NCBI RefSeq assembly: GCF_018476525.1
Contig: NZ_JAHCST010000020.1
Span: 62,001 to 126,000 of the forward strand
DNA from: Acrocarpospora catenulata
Lineage (GTDB): Bacteria > Actinomycetota > Actinomycetes > Streptosporangiales > Streptosporangiaceae
Direction: 5' to 3'
Length of the DNA: 64,000 nt
The position numbers and the translations under genes are program-made. Below are positions 33,968 to 43,830 of the stretch, piece after piece (positions within the stretch are counted from its first letter, which is position 1; every line of letters begins with the position of its first letter). The notes beneath the pieces were generated by a model. It was given only the letters and a program-made list of their open reading frames with translations. It made no database searches and was not told the DNA's origin.

Positions 33968-36289
33968 ATGGACGACGAAGCACAGAACTCAAATCAAGGC
34001 GCAATGCCTGACTTTACGGACAATGTGGCCTTATGGTCTCGGCGTATCGCCGAGCAGGTCGTGCCCGCAGAGTCCGCGACCGCCGAACACGTCGGCGCCG
34101 CCTATCTGGCGGGCGGAAAACGCCGCCGCGCCCTCTTCCGCACCTCCGGCGCCGCCGAACCGGGCGGCTTCGGCGGCGGTTTCGGCCCCGGGGAGCTGGC
34201 GGTCATCCTGGACGCGCTCCGCGCCACCTCCGGCGGCCTGCTCGACCTGCTGGCCGGCAGCCCGCTGGCCAACCTGCTGGTGCTGATCGCCGTCCGCCAG
34301 GGCATGCGCCCGCGTACCGAAGCGGAACCGTCTGGCGAGAAGTTCGACCAGGTCATCGGCGGTCTGGCCGGACGGCTCCAGGCACAGGGAGTGGCGCCGG
34401 AGCGGGCCGAGGAGCTGACGTACGAGACGTTGAAGGTGGTGTTCCAGCAGGACCGGTCGACGGAGGAGATCCGGGCCTTCCTGGGGGCGCTGGCCGCCAG
34501 CCCGCCCGCCGAGCGCCTGCCCGCCGAACGGGACACCACCGCCCAGGGCACCGGCTGGATGCTGCCGCCCTGGCTCTGGTTCTACTTCCTGGGGGTCAGC
34601 GCGCCGGCGGTGCCGGGCATGGTGGCGAGCGTCCAGGAGGACGCCGACGGGGTGGCGAGCATCATCGGCTACCTGACCGCCAACGCCAACCAGGCCGTCG
34701 CGGCCCTGTTCACCGGCGCCGGGCTGATGGAGTTCTTCCCCGCCGTACTGCTGCTGGCCGGGATCGCGGGGGTGCTCTTCCCGGGGACGCGGGGCCGCTG
34801 GGCAGAGCGCCGCCACGCGCTGCGGCCCAGCGACGACCCGGCGATCATCGAGATGGCCGCCGTGGTCCAGCGGCACGCGCCCACCGTGGAACTCCGGCTG
34901 GGCGGACGGTTCGACCGGCTGGCCAGGGTCTACCCGACGGGGTGGCGGACGGCCCGGATCGCGGTGCATCCGCCGCTGATCAGGCTCTGGCACGCCGACC
35001 GCGAGGCGGCCACCGCCGTACTGCTGCACGAGGTCGCCCACCTGCGCCAGGGCGACCATCTGATCGTCGGCCTGGCCAGCCCGTTCCTCTGGCTGGTCCG
35101 GGTATGGAGCGTGCTACTCACCCTGTTGGTGCTGATCCCGGTGACGATCTACGTATTCGTGGGTGGGCCGGAGGCGCCGATGGTGCTGCTCTCCCTGGTG
35201 CGCAACGTCGCGACCATCCCGATCGCGCTGATCCTTCCGGTGGCCGGGCTCTGGGTGGCGGAGCTGAGCGCCGACCGCTTCGCCATTCAGGAGACGAGTC
35301 CGGCGGCGCTGCGCCGCGCGCTCGGCCCGGTCGGGCCCAGGACCGGGCTCCCCGCCAGGGTCGGCGGGCTGCTCGACCTGCTCACCCATCCGCCGCGCAG
35401 GCTCCGGCTGCGCGCGGCGGCGGGCTGGCCGCACGGGACGGCCGCGCTGGCCGCGCTCTGGCCGGCCGCGCTGGTGGTCCGGATCGTGGCCATCGCCCTG
35501 TTCGGGCTGGTCGCGCACCAGCTGAACGGCTCCTCCGCCACCGAGGCGCTTGGCGAGGTGGGCCGGGGCCTGCGGGCCGACCTGGACGGGGCCCAGCCGT
35601 TGCTGGTGGAGATGATCGTGCTGCTGGTCAACTGGCCGCTGCTGGCGCCGCTGTGGATCCGGATCTGGACCTCGGCGTCGATGGCCCGGCAACGTTTCGC
35701 GCCGTACCTGGTGTCGGCGCTGGTCCCGGCCGTGCTGGCGGCGGGGTCACTGACCACCGGCGAGCAACCCCCGCCGCCCGAGGCGTACCCGCCGACCGCG
35801 TCGGCCTCCGTGTCGGCCTCCGCCACGTCGCCCGTCCCTGTGCCGACGCTGACCGGCGCGCTGGACGACCGCCCCTGGGCCGGGCAGCCGCTGCCGGTGG
35901 AGTTGCGGGTCACCGAGGTCATCCCGCTCACCCAGCTGTCCGGCCCGCCGCAGTGGCTGGGCACGGCCGCCGGATGGTTCGGCCCGTCGATCTGGCGTGC
36001 CGAAGCCGACGGGCGGCTGTCGCTGAGCAATCCCAGCGGACGCACCGACTTCCGCACCTCCAACGGCAACTGGCTCCGCCAGGGCGACAGGGTCACCTTC
36101 TGGCTGACCGTCGAGTACGACTTCGACGGCCGTACGGTGGTCAGCGAGATCCTCGGTGAGCTGGACCTGACCACCACCAGGCTGACCGGCATGTGGGCAC
36201 CCAAGATCACCGGTGGCGACCCGCTCCAGCTCCTGGAGCTGCCCTCGTTCGACATCGCCACCGCGGTGAGCGTGGACCCGGCGGCCTGA
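33968..36289 (+). CDS. Integral-membrane zinc metallopeptidase with extracellular domain
   Basis: 773 aa from ATG 33968, with GGGAGG seven bases upstream. The zinc motif HEVAH (His354, Glu355, His358) and a downstream Glu in ELSADRFA fit M48/M56-type gluzincins. Membrane helices surround it at about 198-215, 240-272, 365-425 and 485-560. A Pro/Ala/Ser linker precedes a beta-rich extracellular domain of about 160 residues. The soluble N-terminal 190 residues are helical. M56 peptidases often cut regulators or sensors. The stop codon directly abuts the stop of the convergent cyclase-like gene. Confidence 0.8.
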   Translation: MDDEAQNSNQGAMPDFTDNVALWSRRIAEQVVPAESATAEHVGAAYLAGGKRRRALFRTSGAAEPGGFGGGFGPGELAVILDALRATSGGLLDLLAGSPLANLLVLIAVRQGMRPRTEAEPSGEKFDQVIGGLAGRLQAQGVAPERAEELTYETLKVVFQQDRSTEEIRAFLGALAASPPAERLPAERDTTAQGTGWMLPPWLWFYFLGVSAPAVPGMVASVQEDADGVASIIGYLTANANQAVAALFTGAGLMEFFPAVLLLAGIAGVLFPGTRGRWAERRHALRPSDDPAIIEMAAVVQRHAPTVELRLGGRFDRLARVYPTGWRTARIAVHPPLIRLWHADREAATAVLLHEVAHLRQGDHLIVGLASPFLWLVRVWSVLLTLLVLIPVTIYVFVGGPEAPMVLLSLVRNVATIPIALILPVAGLWVAELSADRFAIQETSPAALRRALGPVGPRTGLPARVGGLLDLLTHPPRRLRLRAAAGWPHGTAALAALWPAALVVRIVAIALFGLVAHQLNGSSATEALGEVGRGLRADLDGAQPLLVEMIVLLVNWPLLAPLWIRIWTSASMARQRFAPYLVSALVPAVLAAGSLTTGEQPPPPEAYPPTASASVSASATSPVPVPTLTGALDDRPWAGQPLPVELRVTEVIPLTQLSGPPQWLGTAAGWFGPSIWRAEADGRLSLSNPSGRTDFRTSNGNWLRQGDRVTFWLTVEYDFDGRTVVSEILGELDLTTTRLTGMWAPKITGGDPLQLLELPSFDIATAVSVDPAA

Positions 36290-37465
36290 TCAGGGCACGT
36301 GGATCCAGCACTCGGCGGTGAAGCCCTTGTCCTCGATCACCGCCGAGACCTTGGTGAACCGCCAGGCCGCGTCCCCGTCGAAGGCGCGCTTCACCGAGCC
36401 CTCGTACATGGCGTCCGAGACGATCACCACGTGGTGGCCGGCGGCCTCCTTGAGTGCCTGCTTGGCGACCGGGCTGTCCCGCATCCGGCAGGCCCGGATC
36501 ACGCCGTGCCCGGCGAAGCCGTTACGCCCGGGATGCACCACGTCCTCGTCCAGCGCGATCCGTATCCGGACCGCGTACTCCCGTTGCACCGGCCGGTTCT
36601 CGGCGGCCAGGCCGCTGGCCAGCTCGCGCAGGAACCACCGGATCACCGACGGCTCGTCGATGCCGGCCGGCAGGATGACCAGCTGCCCGTCGCCCTGCTC
36701 CTGGGTGTCGCAGCCGCGCACCGGCCGCAGGGCCGCCGCGAGCGCCTGGTCGATCACCTTGACCAGCACGTCCTGGAGCCGCTCGTGCTCCCGGGTGTCC
36801 CGCTTGCTGTACGCCTCGACGTCCACCGCCACGCAGAGCCGCCGCACCCCGCCGGTGGGGATCTCCGCCGGGTCAGGTCCTGTCATGATCGGCGTGTACG
36901 TGCCGTCGGTCAGGCGGAGCGCGAACGGCTGGGGTTCCACCGTGGCGGCGGCCACCTCCAGGCCCAGCTCTGGGTCGGCCAGCCGGGCGGCGGCGGTGAT
37001 GACGCCGGTCAGCGCGGTGACCCCGGCCGGCACCTGGAGCAGCACCCTGGCCACCCGGCTGCCGTCGGTCAGCCCGGGCTCCTCCGGCTGCGGGCGCAGC
37101 CGCCAGCGGAAGGCGGACTGGCTCTCCCCGAAGGCGGTCAGGTCGCCGAGGGCGCGGTCGTCGTACCGGGTGGCGGACAGGCGCCGCCCGACCGCCTCGC
37201 CGTCCAGCGTGACCGCGAACTCGGCTTCCAGGTAGCTCATGCCCTCTTCCGGTTCCTCCAGGTCGAACGGGAAAAGCAGCTGAAGGTAGGTCCATCGGTT
37301 GAAGTCCCGGGCCGCGGTGACCTCGGGGGGCAGCTGGTCCCTGGCCACGTCGAGCACGGACGGCCGGCCGAGAGTGATGCCCGCCTCCCGGTTGAACCGG
37401 CTGCCCGCGCCCATGAGCTCCTCTTCCGCGCCCAGGTCGAGCCGGACCAGCACATTGAAATCCAC
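36290..37465 (-). CDS. Protein with C-terminal nucleotide-cyclase-like domain, paired with CHAT protease
   Basis: A 391-aa protein. The C-terminal half (about 205-391) looks like a class III nucleotide cyclase: Asp215 in CVAVDVEAYS, QGDGQL with Asp259, and VRIRIALDEDVVHPGRNGFAGHGVIRACRM. The catalytic Asn/Arg positions are not evident, so it may be a nucleotide sensor rather than an enzyme. The N-terminal 200 residues are beta-rich and match no family I know. It lies 12 bases after the CHAT gene on the same strand, so the two form an operon. Confidence 0.65.
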   Translation of the reverse strand: MDFNVLVRLDLGAEEELMGAGSRFNREAGITLGRPSVLDVARDQLPPEVTAARDFNRWTYLQLLFPFDLEEPEEGMSYLEAEFAVTLDGEAVGRRLSATRYDDRALGDLTAFGESQSAFRWRLRPQPEEPGLTDGSRVARVLLQVPAGVTALTGVITAAARLADPELGLEVAAATVEPQPFALRLTDGTYTPIMTGPDPAEIPTGGVRRLCVAVDVEAYSKRDTREHERLQDVLVKVIDQALAAALRPVRGCDTQEQGDGQLVILPAGIDEPSVIRWFLRELASGLAAENRPVQREYAVRIRIALDEDVVHPGRNGFAGHGVIRACRMRDSPVAKQALKEAAGHHVVIVSDAMYEGSVKRAFDGDAAWRFTKVSAVIEDKGFTAECWIHVP

Positions 37466-37477
37466 CGTTGACCTCCG

Positions 37478-39937
37478 TCAGTCCGGTAGTCCGAAGAGGG
37501 TGAAAGCGGCCCAGCGGGTGGGCGAGACGCCCGACTCGACCAGGGACAGCTGCGCCGCCCGGAGCGCCTGGGCGTTCCCGCGCGGCGTGCCGAGCCGTAG
37601 TTCGTGGAAGCGCCGGAGCAGCCGCAGGCTGGCCCGCTCCACCACGGGCCAGAGCGTCATCAGCACCCCGACGGGTCCGGCGCTCAGGAACGCCCGGCTC
37701 AGCCCGACGATCCCGTCCGCGGTGACCCTGCCCGCCCCCGTCTCGCAGGCGGCCAGCACCACCAGCGGCACCGGCAACTCCAGCTCGGGTACGGCGTCCG
37801 CCCGCAACTTGCCCGAGGCGAGCGCCACGAACGAGGCCATCGGGTCCCCTGGCAGCGCCTGCGCGTGGGTGGCCAGGCAGAGCACCGAGGGGCGGCGGGC
37901 GGCCCCGGCGCGCAGCGCGTCCACCGTGGCCTCAGCGCCCCGGTAGATCTCGGCCTCGGCGAAGAGGCCGCTCACCACCCCGAACCCGGCGCGCAGCGTG
38001 GGCAGCGGCGTGAAGTCGTCCGGCATCGGCTCGGGGTCGACCAGCGCGCAGATCCTGGACGGCCTCTCCCTCTCATACGCGGCGGCGCGGGCCAGCAGCG
38101 GCGGGAGGATGGCGGCGGCGGGGAGCACCGTGGTTGCGTGCCGGGCCACCAGGTGGCGGCCGTCGCCGTCCAGCAGCGCGTGGAAGGGCAGCCGGAGCAG
38201 GTCGTCGTGGGGCACCAGGGTGACGGGGATGTCCGGGTCGGCGGGCAGCAGGCCGGCGATCGGGTCCCAGAGGATGGCGCCGAGCGCGCGGAGCAGCTCG
38301 GTCACCCTGGCTTCGTCCACCATCCGGGCGTCCTCGTCGCCGGAGGTGACGCGGAACCAGCCTTGCAGTTCGTCGGTGAGGGCCTGGAGGTGGGCGCGGT
38401 CCACCCGCAGGTCGGCGGCCTCCACCGTGCCGTCGGGGGCGGCGACGAAGACGAGCAGCCGGTCGCCGGTGAGGAAGTACTCGACGAGGGGCCTGCCGTA
38501 CTCGCCGAGCAGGGCGGTGAGGCGGGCCGTGGTGAGCCTGGGAGCCGCCGTCCGGGCCGTGCTGCGGCCGGTCATCAGGTCGGCGAAAGCGCGGGCCCGG
38601 GACATCTCGGCGGCCACCAGCGCGTCCACCGGGGCGCCGAGGTCGGCCATGGCCTCGACCAGCTGCCCGTGCAGCGGCAGGGCCTGCTCCATCAGGTCGA
38701 TGCGGGACGAGTCGCCGGTGAGGCGGGAGCGCCAGCTTTCCACGAACACGGCGAGCAGGGCGATCCCCTCGGCGTTGCGGGCCCAGAGCCTGCGGGCGTT
38801 CCCCGCCGGGTCGAGGCGCTCCAGGAAGGCGTGCTGGTGGGCCATCCGGGCCGCGGCGGCGGTCAGCGCGACCGCGGCGTTCTTGACCGCGATGGCCTGG
38901 GAACGTTCCGGATGGTCGGCCAGGGCGTGCTCCCAAGCCGTCTCGCGGGTGTCCAGCTCGTCCGGTTCGGCCCCGGCCGTCAGGCGGGCCAGCAGCTCTT
39001 CCCGGTCGGTCCGGAGCGGATGCCCGTCCGGGAGCACCCGCAGGTCGGTCTGGAGCACCGGCGGGATCAGCGCCCGCAGGCGTGCGGTCAGGGCGGCCAG
39101 TTCGGTCCTGGCGGTGGTGACCTCCTGGTCGAAGCGCTCCGGGTCCGGTGGGGTGCGGTCCAGCCGGGCCAGCGTCGCCGCGGCGGCGGTCAGCGCGGCG
39201 GCGCCCTGGCCGAGCAGCTCGCCGAGGCGGCCCGAGGTGGCGATCAGGTCCAGCAGGTGCCGGTCCAGGGTGAGCATGTCCTGGATGCCGGCCAGCGTGC
39301 GCTCCCAGGGCCCGGTCATCAGCTCGCCGGTGCTCAGCTCGCGCCGCAGCGCGACGGACTCGCGCAGCCCGGCCAGCAGGGCGGGCAGGTCACCGCGCTG
39401 GAAGTGGCCGTGGACTCGGGCCTGGAGCTCGACCACCCGGCCGAACAGGTCGGGGGCGGGCGGGAGGAGTTCGGAGCGCTCCAGGACGACGGCGTCGGCG
39501 GCGTGCGCGTCGATGACCGCCTCGTAGCTGGACGGCCGGCCGTGGAGGTCGGTTGCGGTGAGCCGGACCGAGCCGCGCAGTCGTGAACCGTTCACGGCGA
39601 GTTCGGCGGTGGCGCCGCCGGCCTCGTGCGGGAGCGTGAAGGGCGTGCCCATCGGGCTCTCCACCGGGGCCCACCAGTGCGGCCGCGCGACGGGGGCGTT
39701 CAACGGGCCGAGCACGACGGTGGCGCCGGTGGGCCCGGCGGCCAGGTCGGCGTCCTCGTCGCTGACGACGACCCAGGTCAGGCCGCCCGGTTCGGTGCTG
39801 GGAGAGGTCATCAGGAAAAACGAAATACCATCCCACTCAACCGATATCTCCACCGCGGGCCAGGGCTTTCCATCCAGCACCGGATGCACCATGCCCGCGA
39901 AGCGCCAACGCTGGGATGCCTCTGGCCGTTCCGCCAC
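37478..39937 (-). CDS. CHAT domain (caspase-like) protease
   Basis: An 819-aa protein. The C-terminal CHAT domain carries the catalytic dyad: His691 in CLATHAQ and Cys731 in LAACETG. It ends with WAAFTLFGLPD, the typical CHAT end. The N-terminal about 170 residues are a beta-rich domain and the middle is a long helical region. CHAT proteases act in cell-death and defence systems when activated by a sensor. The gene is first in an operon with the cyclase-like gene and is divergent from a large STAND-LuxR regulator, 78 bases away. Confidence 0.88.
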   Translation of the reverse strand: MAERPEASQRWRFAGMVHPVLDGKPWPAVEISVEWDGISFFLMTSPSTEPGGLTWVVVSDEDADLAAGPTGATVVLGPLNAPVARPHWWAPVESPMGTPFTLPHEAGGATAELAVNGSRLRGSVRLTATDLHGRPSSYEAVIDAHAADAVVLERSELLPPAPDLFGRVVELQARVHGHFQRGDLPALLAGLRESVALRRELSTGELMTGPWERTLAGIQDMLTLDRHLLDLIATSGRLGELLGQGAAALTAAAATLARLDRTPPDPERFDQEVTTARTELAALTARLRALIPPVLQTDLRVLPDGHPLRTDREELLARLTAGAEPDELDTRETAWEHALADHPERSQAIAVKNAAVALTAAAARMAHQHAFLERLDPAGNARRLWARNAEGIALLAVFVESWRSRLTGDSSRIDLMEQALPLHGQLVEAMADLGAPVDALVAAEMSRARAFADLMTGRSTARTAAPRLTTARLTALLGEYGRPLVEYFLTGDRLLVFVAAPDGTVEAADLRVDRAHLQALTDELQGWFRVTSGDEDARMVDEARVTELLRALGAILWDPIAGLLPADPDIPVTLVPHDDLLRLPFHALLDGDGRHLVARHATTVLPAAAILPPLLARAAAYERERPSRICALVDPEPMPDDFTPLPTLRAGFGVVSGLFAEAEIYRGAEATVDALRAGAARRPSVLCLATHAQALPGDPMASFVALASGKLRADAVPELELPVPLVVLAACETGAGRVTADGIVGLSRAFLSAGPVGVLMTLWPVVERASLRLLRRFHELRLGTPRGNAQALRAAQLSLVESGVSPTRWAAFTLFGLPD

Positions 39938-40015
39938 GATTGTCGATCGTAAAGGCGTTTGCCGGGCCCGTACAGAACGCCCGCCTTAACGGTAAATCAA
40001 CGCTTCAATCAGGAT

Positions 40016-42676
40016 ATGGCGGTGGGAAACGAGCCGGTTTTTGTCGGCCGGGAGCCGGAGCTCGACGTGCTCCACAGGGCCTGGCGGAGCGTCCGGGACA
40101 GCCAGGCCAGGGTGGTCTGCGTGGCGGGCGATCCGGGCGTCGGCAAGACCGCGCTGGTACGGCGGTTCGTCGAGGAGGCCGGGCCGGAGCACCGGATCTG
40201 GGTGAGCGGCGACGAGGCGGAGGCCGGCCTGCACTGGGGGGTGCTGGCCCAGCTGGCCCGGGTGCTGCCCGGCTCCTGGGCGGCCCGCGCGGACCCGGTC
40301 TTCGCCGGGCAGGCGCTGGCCAGGGAGCTCCAGGACAGCAAGGAGCTGATCCTGGTGGTGGACGACGCGCAGTGGGCGGACCGGCCCTCGCTGGCCGCGC
40401 TCCGGCTGGCGGCGCGGCGGCTGCTGGCCGACCCGGTGCTGCTCGTCGTGGTCCAGCAGACCCCCGGCGAGCTGGACCGGGTGGTCCGCGATCGGGAGGT
40501 GCCCGACCTGGACGACGGCTGGCGGCGCCTGCTCGACTCCGAGCGCGGGGCCAGGATCCGGCTCTCCGGCCTGACCGCCGCCGACCTGGTACGGCTCGGC
40601 GGCCTGTCCCCCGGAGGAGCCGCCCGGCTGCACGAGCACACGGGCGGCCATCCGCTGCACGCGCTCCATCTACTGGACGAGCTGCCCGCGCACACGATCA
40701 ACTACGGCCACGGCCCGCTGCCCGCGCCGCGCGGGGTGGCCACCGCCATCCGGTCCCGGCTGGCCGCCTGCTCCCCCGCCACCCGCGACCTGCTCGCGGC
40801 GGCCGCCGTGCTCGGGACCCCCGTCACCCGGGCCGCGCTGCGCGAGCTGGACGGGCACGACGCGGCGGAGGCCGTACGGATGCGGCTGCTGGACGAGGTG
40901 CCCGGCACGGCCGGGCAGGAGCTGATATTTCCGGGAACGCTGGTCAGGAGCGTGATTTATCACGACCTGGAGCCGGAGCGGCGACGGGAACTGCACCGGA
41001 AGGCCGCCGCGCGGGGCGGCCCCGGTGCGCTCTGGCATGGGGTGGCCGCCGCCGACGGCCCCGACGAGCGACTGGCGGCCGACGCCGAGGCGGCGGGCCG
41101 CGAGCAGCTGGGGCACGGCTGGATCCCGCTGGCGGCGGCGCATCTGCGGCACGCAGCCGACCTCACCCCGCCTGGCCCGGACCGGCGCAGCCGGCTGCTC
41201 ACCGCCGTGGAGGCGATGCTGGTCGCGGGCGACCTCGCGCCCACCCTGCCCTACCAGGGCGAACTGGGCGGCACCCGGTGGGGCGACTACGTGCTGGGCT
41301 ACCAGCTGCTGCTGACCGGCAGGGTGACCGAGGCAACCACCCTGCTCCGGCGCGCCCTGGACGCGGCCAGTGAACCCGGGGAACCGGCCGACCTGGACGC
41401 CAGGATCGCCACCCAGCTGACCATCATCGGCGTGCTCACCGTGGCCTACCCCGACATGATCCGGTACGGCGCCACGGCGGTGGCGGCGGCCAGGGAGCCC
41501 TGGGTGGCGGCGTTCGCCTGGTTCGCCCGGGCGCTCGGTCTGGCGGTGGCGGGCCGGGCCGAGGAGGCGCTGACCGAGCTGGCCGGTGCGGACGCGCCGG
41601 GGGCCCCGGCGGGTCTGGACGGGCTGGTGGCCCGGGGCATGCTCCGGCTCTGGAGCGACGACCTGCCCGGCGCGCGGCGTGACCTGGCGGCGGTGGTGCG
41701 CCGGGCGGCCCAGGGCGAGCCGCTCCGGGTGGGGCAGGCGCTGGGCTTCCTCGGCGAGACCGAGTACCGGCAGGGTGCGCTGGGCGAGGCTGTGCTCCAC
41801 GCCGAACTGGCGGTGCAGGACGCCACCGGGAACGGCCGGGTCTGGGACTACCCGATGGTGCACGCGATCGCCTGCTACCCGCTGGCCGCGCAGGGCGCCT
41901 GGGAGCGGGCCGAGGCCCACGCCGAGCAGGCCGGGCGCTGGGCCAGGGCGGTCGCCACCCCGTCCGCCCTGGTGTACGCGGCGGCGGCGCGGGCCGCGCT
42001 GGCCCAGGCCAGGGACGATCCCGCCTGGCTGCTCGCCGCCGCCACCGAGGCCGCGGCGCACTATCCGGCGGCCGAGGCGGGCACCCACCTGCTCGGGCCG
42101 CTCCGCGCCGAGGCGCTGGCCCGGCTGGGCCGTCCCGGTGAGGCCGCCCAGGCGCTGGCCGAGTTCCCGCCGACCGGCCGCCGTTCGGTCCAGATGTGCG
42201 CCGCCCGGGCCCGCGCCCAGCTGGCCGTCGCGTCCGGCCGTCCCCGGGACGCGCTGGCCGAGTACCGCACCGCGCTCCAGCTGGCCAGGGAGACCGGCCT
42301 GCGGCTGGAGGCGGCCAGGATCGAGCTGCTCACCGCGGAGTGCCTGCTGGGCATGGGCCGCAGGGCCGCCGCGGAACGCTCGTTACGCTCGGCCCTGCGG
42401 CAGTGCACCGCGATGGGCGCCACCGCGTACGCCGACCGCGTCCTGGACCTGGCCGCGCGGGCGGGGCTGGCGCTGGACGCGCCGCCGGCCGCGCTGGGCG
42501 CGCTCACCGCCGCCGAGCGCGCGGTGGTCACGCTGGCCGGTTCCGGCAGCTCCAACCGGGAGATCGCGGCCCGGCTGGTGCTCAGCGTGAAGACGGTCGA
42601 GTACCACCTGACCAACGTGTTCCGCAAACTCGACATCGCGACCCGGGAGGAGCTGCGGCAGGCCCTGAACGCCTAG
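40016..42676 (+). CDS. Large ATP-binding LuxR-family regulator (LAL type)
   Basis: About 886 aa from ATG 40016; GTG 40022 has a fair AGGAT upstream, and an open frame exists to 39959. An ORC/Cdc6-like AAA/STAND ATPase comes first: FVGREPELDVL, Walker A GDPGVGKTA, Walker B LILVVDDAQWAD. A long helical TPR-like middle follows, then a LuxR helix-turn-helix (LTAAERAVVTLAGSGSSNREIAARLVLSVKTVEYHLTN, shown in pieces). LAL regulators switch on metabolic or secondary-metabolite genes. It is divergent from the CHAT operon, which may be its target. Confidence 0.9.
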   Translation: MAVGNEPVFVGREPELDVLHRAWRSVRDSQARVVCVAGDPGVGKTALVRRFVEEAGPEHRIWVSGDEAEAGLHWGVLAQLARVLPGSWAARADPVFAGQALARELQDSKELILVVDDAQWADRPSLAALRLAARRLLADPVLLVVVQQTPGELDRVVRDREVPDLDDGWRRLLDSERGARIRLSGLTAADLVRLGGLSPGGAARLHEHTGGHPLHALHLLDELPAHTINYGHGPLPAPRGVATAIRSRLAACSPATRDLLAAAAVLGTPVTRAALRELDGHDAAEAVRMRLLDEVPGTAGQELIFPGTLVRSVIYHDLEPERRRELHRKAAARGGPGALWHGVAAADGPDERLAADAEAAGREQLGHGWIPLAAAHLRHAADLTPPGPDRRSRLLTAVEAMLVAGDLAPTLPYQGELGGTRWGDYVLGYQLLLTGRVTEATTLLRRALDAASEPGEPADLDARIATQLTIIGVLTVAYPDMIRYGATAVAAAREPWVAAFAWFARALGLAVAGRAEEALTELAGADAPGAPAGLDGLVARGMLRLWSDDLPGARRDLAAVVRRAAQGEPLRVGQALGFLGETEYRQGALGEAVLHAELAVQDATGNGRVWDYPMVHAIACYPLAAQGAWERAEAHAEQAGRWARAVATPSALVYAAAARAALAQARDDPAWLLAAATEAAAHYPAAEAGTHLLGPLRAEALARLGRPGEAAQALAEFPPTGRRSVQMCAARARAQLAVASGRPRDALAEYRTALQLARETGLRLEAARIELLTAECLLGMGRRAAAERSLRSALRQCTAMGATAYADRVLDLAARAGLALDAPPAALGALTAAERAVVTLAGSGSSNREIAARLVLSVKTVEYHLTNVFRKLDIATREELRQALNA

Positions 42677-42782
42677 GGTCCCGGGCGCGGATCCCTGGGG
42701 TCCGGCCCCGAAGTCGCGGCGGAACGTGCCACCTACGCTGAGCGCCGTACCCCCCTCATGTCCGTAGGAGGCCTGACCCCTC

Positions 42783-43769
42783 ATGCGCATTTTGCTCACC
42801 GCACTGGCCATCGCCTCGTTGGCCGCCCATCCCACGCCCACCAACGGCTTCTCGCCGAAGGGTCCGTGGAACACCAAGATCCCCCGGAACGTCCAGCTGG
42901 CGCCCAACTCGCAGGCCATCGTCAACAACATCAAGCTGGACAAGGAACAGAACTACGGCAGCTGGGCGATCAACACCGACGAGTACTCGGCGCCCATCTA
43001 CACCGTCGGCAAGCACACCCCCCGCAAGAAGTGGCGGTTCTCCGACTGCCTCAACCTGCCGCACCTGGCGCCGGTGATCGCCGACAGCCTGGCCGCGGTA
43101 CCCACCCCGCCCGACATGATCGTCTCCAAGGGCACCGACGCCTCGGTGGCGATCTACCAGCCGTCCACGGACACGTACTGGGACTTCTGGCGGGCCGAGA
43201 AGGACGCGATGGGGAACTGGTCGGCCTGCTGGGGCGGGAAGATCGAGCGGTACTCCAAGAACCCGGGGATCTTCACCAACCCGCTCGGGGCGACCGCGAC
43301 CGGGCTGCCGTTCGGGGCGTTCACCATCCGGATCGAGGAGCTGCGCCGCGGGTACATCGACCACGCGCTGAACATCGTGACCGTGCGCACCCGGGCCAAC
43401 TGCAACTCCTGGCCGGCCACCCGGAACGACGGCTGGGTGGAGGGCGAGGACATCCCCTGCGAAGGGCAGCGGTTCCGGCTCGACCCGACCTTCGACGTGT
43501 CCACGCTGACCAGCCCGGCCGCGCGGACCATCGCCCGGGCCATGCAGGAGTACGGGCTGATCATGACCGACAAGGGTGGGGCGCTGGTCACCTACGCCGA
43601 GGATCCCCGGCCGTACATGGCGGCCAACGGCGGGGTGGACCCGTACACGCTGCTCTTCGATCCGACCGACCTGGTGCCGGACGGGGTGGAGAAGTACCTG
43701 GTGCTCTCGGAGATCCCGGTCGAGCGGCTGCAGGCGCTGCCGATGGACTACGGGAAGCCTCGCCATTAG
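42783..43769 (+). CDS. Secreted protein of unknown function
   Basis: A 328-aa protein with a short signal peptide (MRILLTALAIASLAA). The mature part has WNTKIPRN near its start, three or more Cys residues (FSDCLN, SACWGG, ANCNSW, IPCEG) that could form two disulfides, and DTYWDFWRAEKD. The motif and size resemble actinobacterial secreted proteins with no assigned role; I do not assign a family. A regulatory dyad and the ThuA gene follow. Confidence 0.7.
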   Translation: MRILLTALAIASLAAHPTPTNGFSPKGPWNTKIPRNVQLAPNSQAIVNNIKLDKEQNYGSWAINTDEYSAPIYTVGKHTPRKKWRFSDCLNLPHLAPVIADSLAAVPTPPDMIVSKGTDASVAIYQPSTDTYWDFWRAEKDAMGNWSACWGGKIERYSKNPGIFTNPLGATATGLPFGAFTIRIEELRRGYIDHALNIVTVRTRANCNSWPATRNDGWVEGEDIPCEGQRFRLDPTFDVSTLTSPAARTIARAMQEYGLIMTDKGGALVTYAEDPRPYMAANGGVDPYTLLFDPTDLVPDGVEKYLVLSEIPVERLQALPMDYGKPRH

Positions 43770-43776
43770 TCCCCCG

Positions 43777-43813
43777 ATATGGGGATAATTCGCACAATGA
43801 ATTATCCCCATAT
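43777..43813. promoter_or_regulatory. Perfect 15-bp AT-rich dyad before thuA
   Basis: ATATGGGGATAATTC and GAATTATCCCCATAT are perfectly complementary around a 7-base spacer. The dyad ends 17 bases before the ATG of the ThuA gene and just upstream of its GGAGG ribosome site. It is much richer in A+T than the surroundings. I read it as an operator for the ThuA/Gfo pair. A terminator of the preceding gene is the alternative. Confidence 0.6.
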
Positions 43814-43830
43814 GTTGGAGGGGCTTAGGT

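Noticed and set aside
36290-37465. Calling this gene an active adenylate cyclase
   Set aside because: Only the metal-binding Asp region and GDG are seen; the transition-state Asn/Arg pair is not evident, so I call it cyclase-like.
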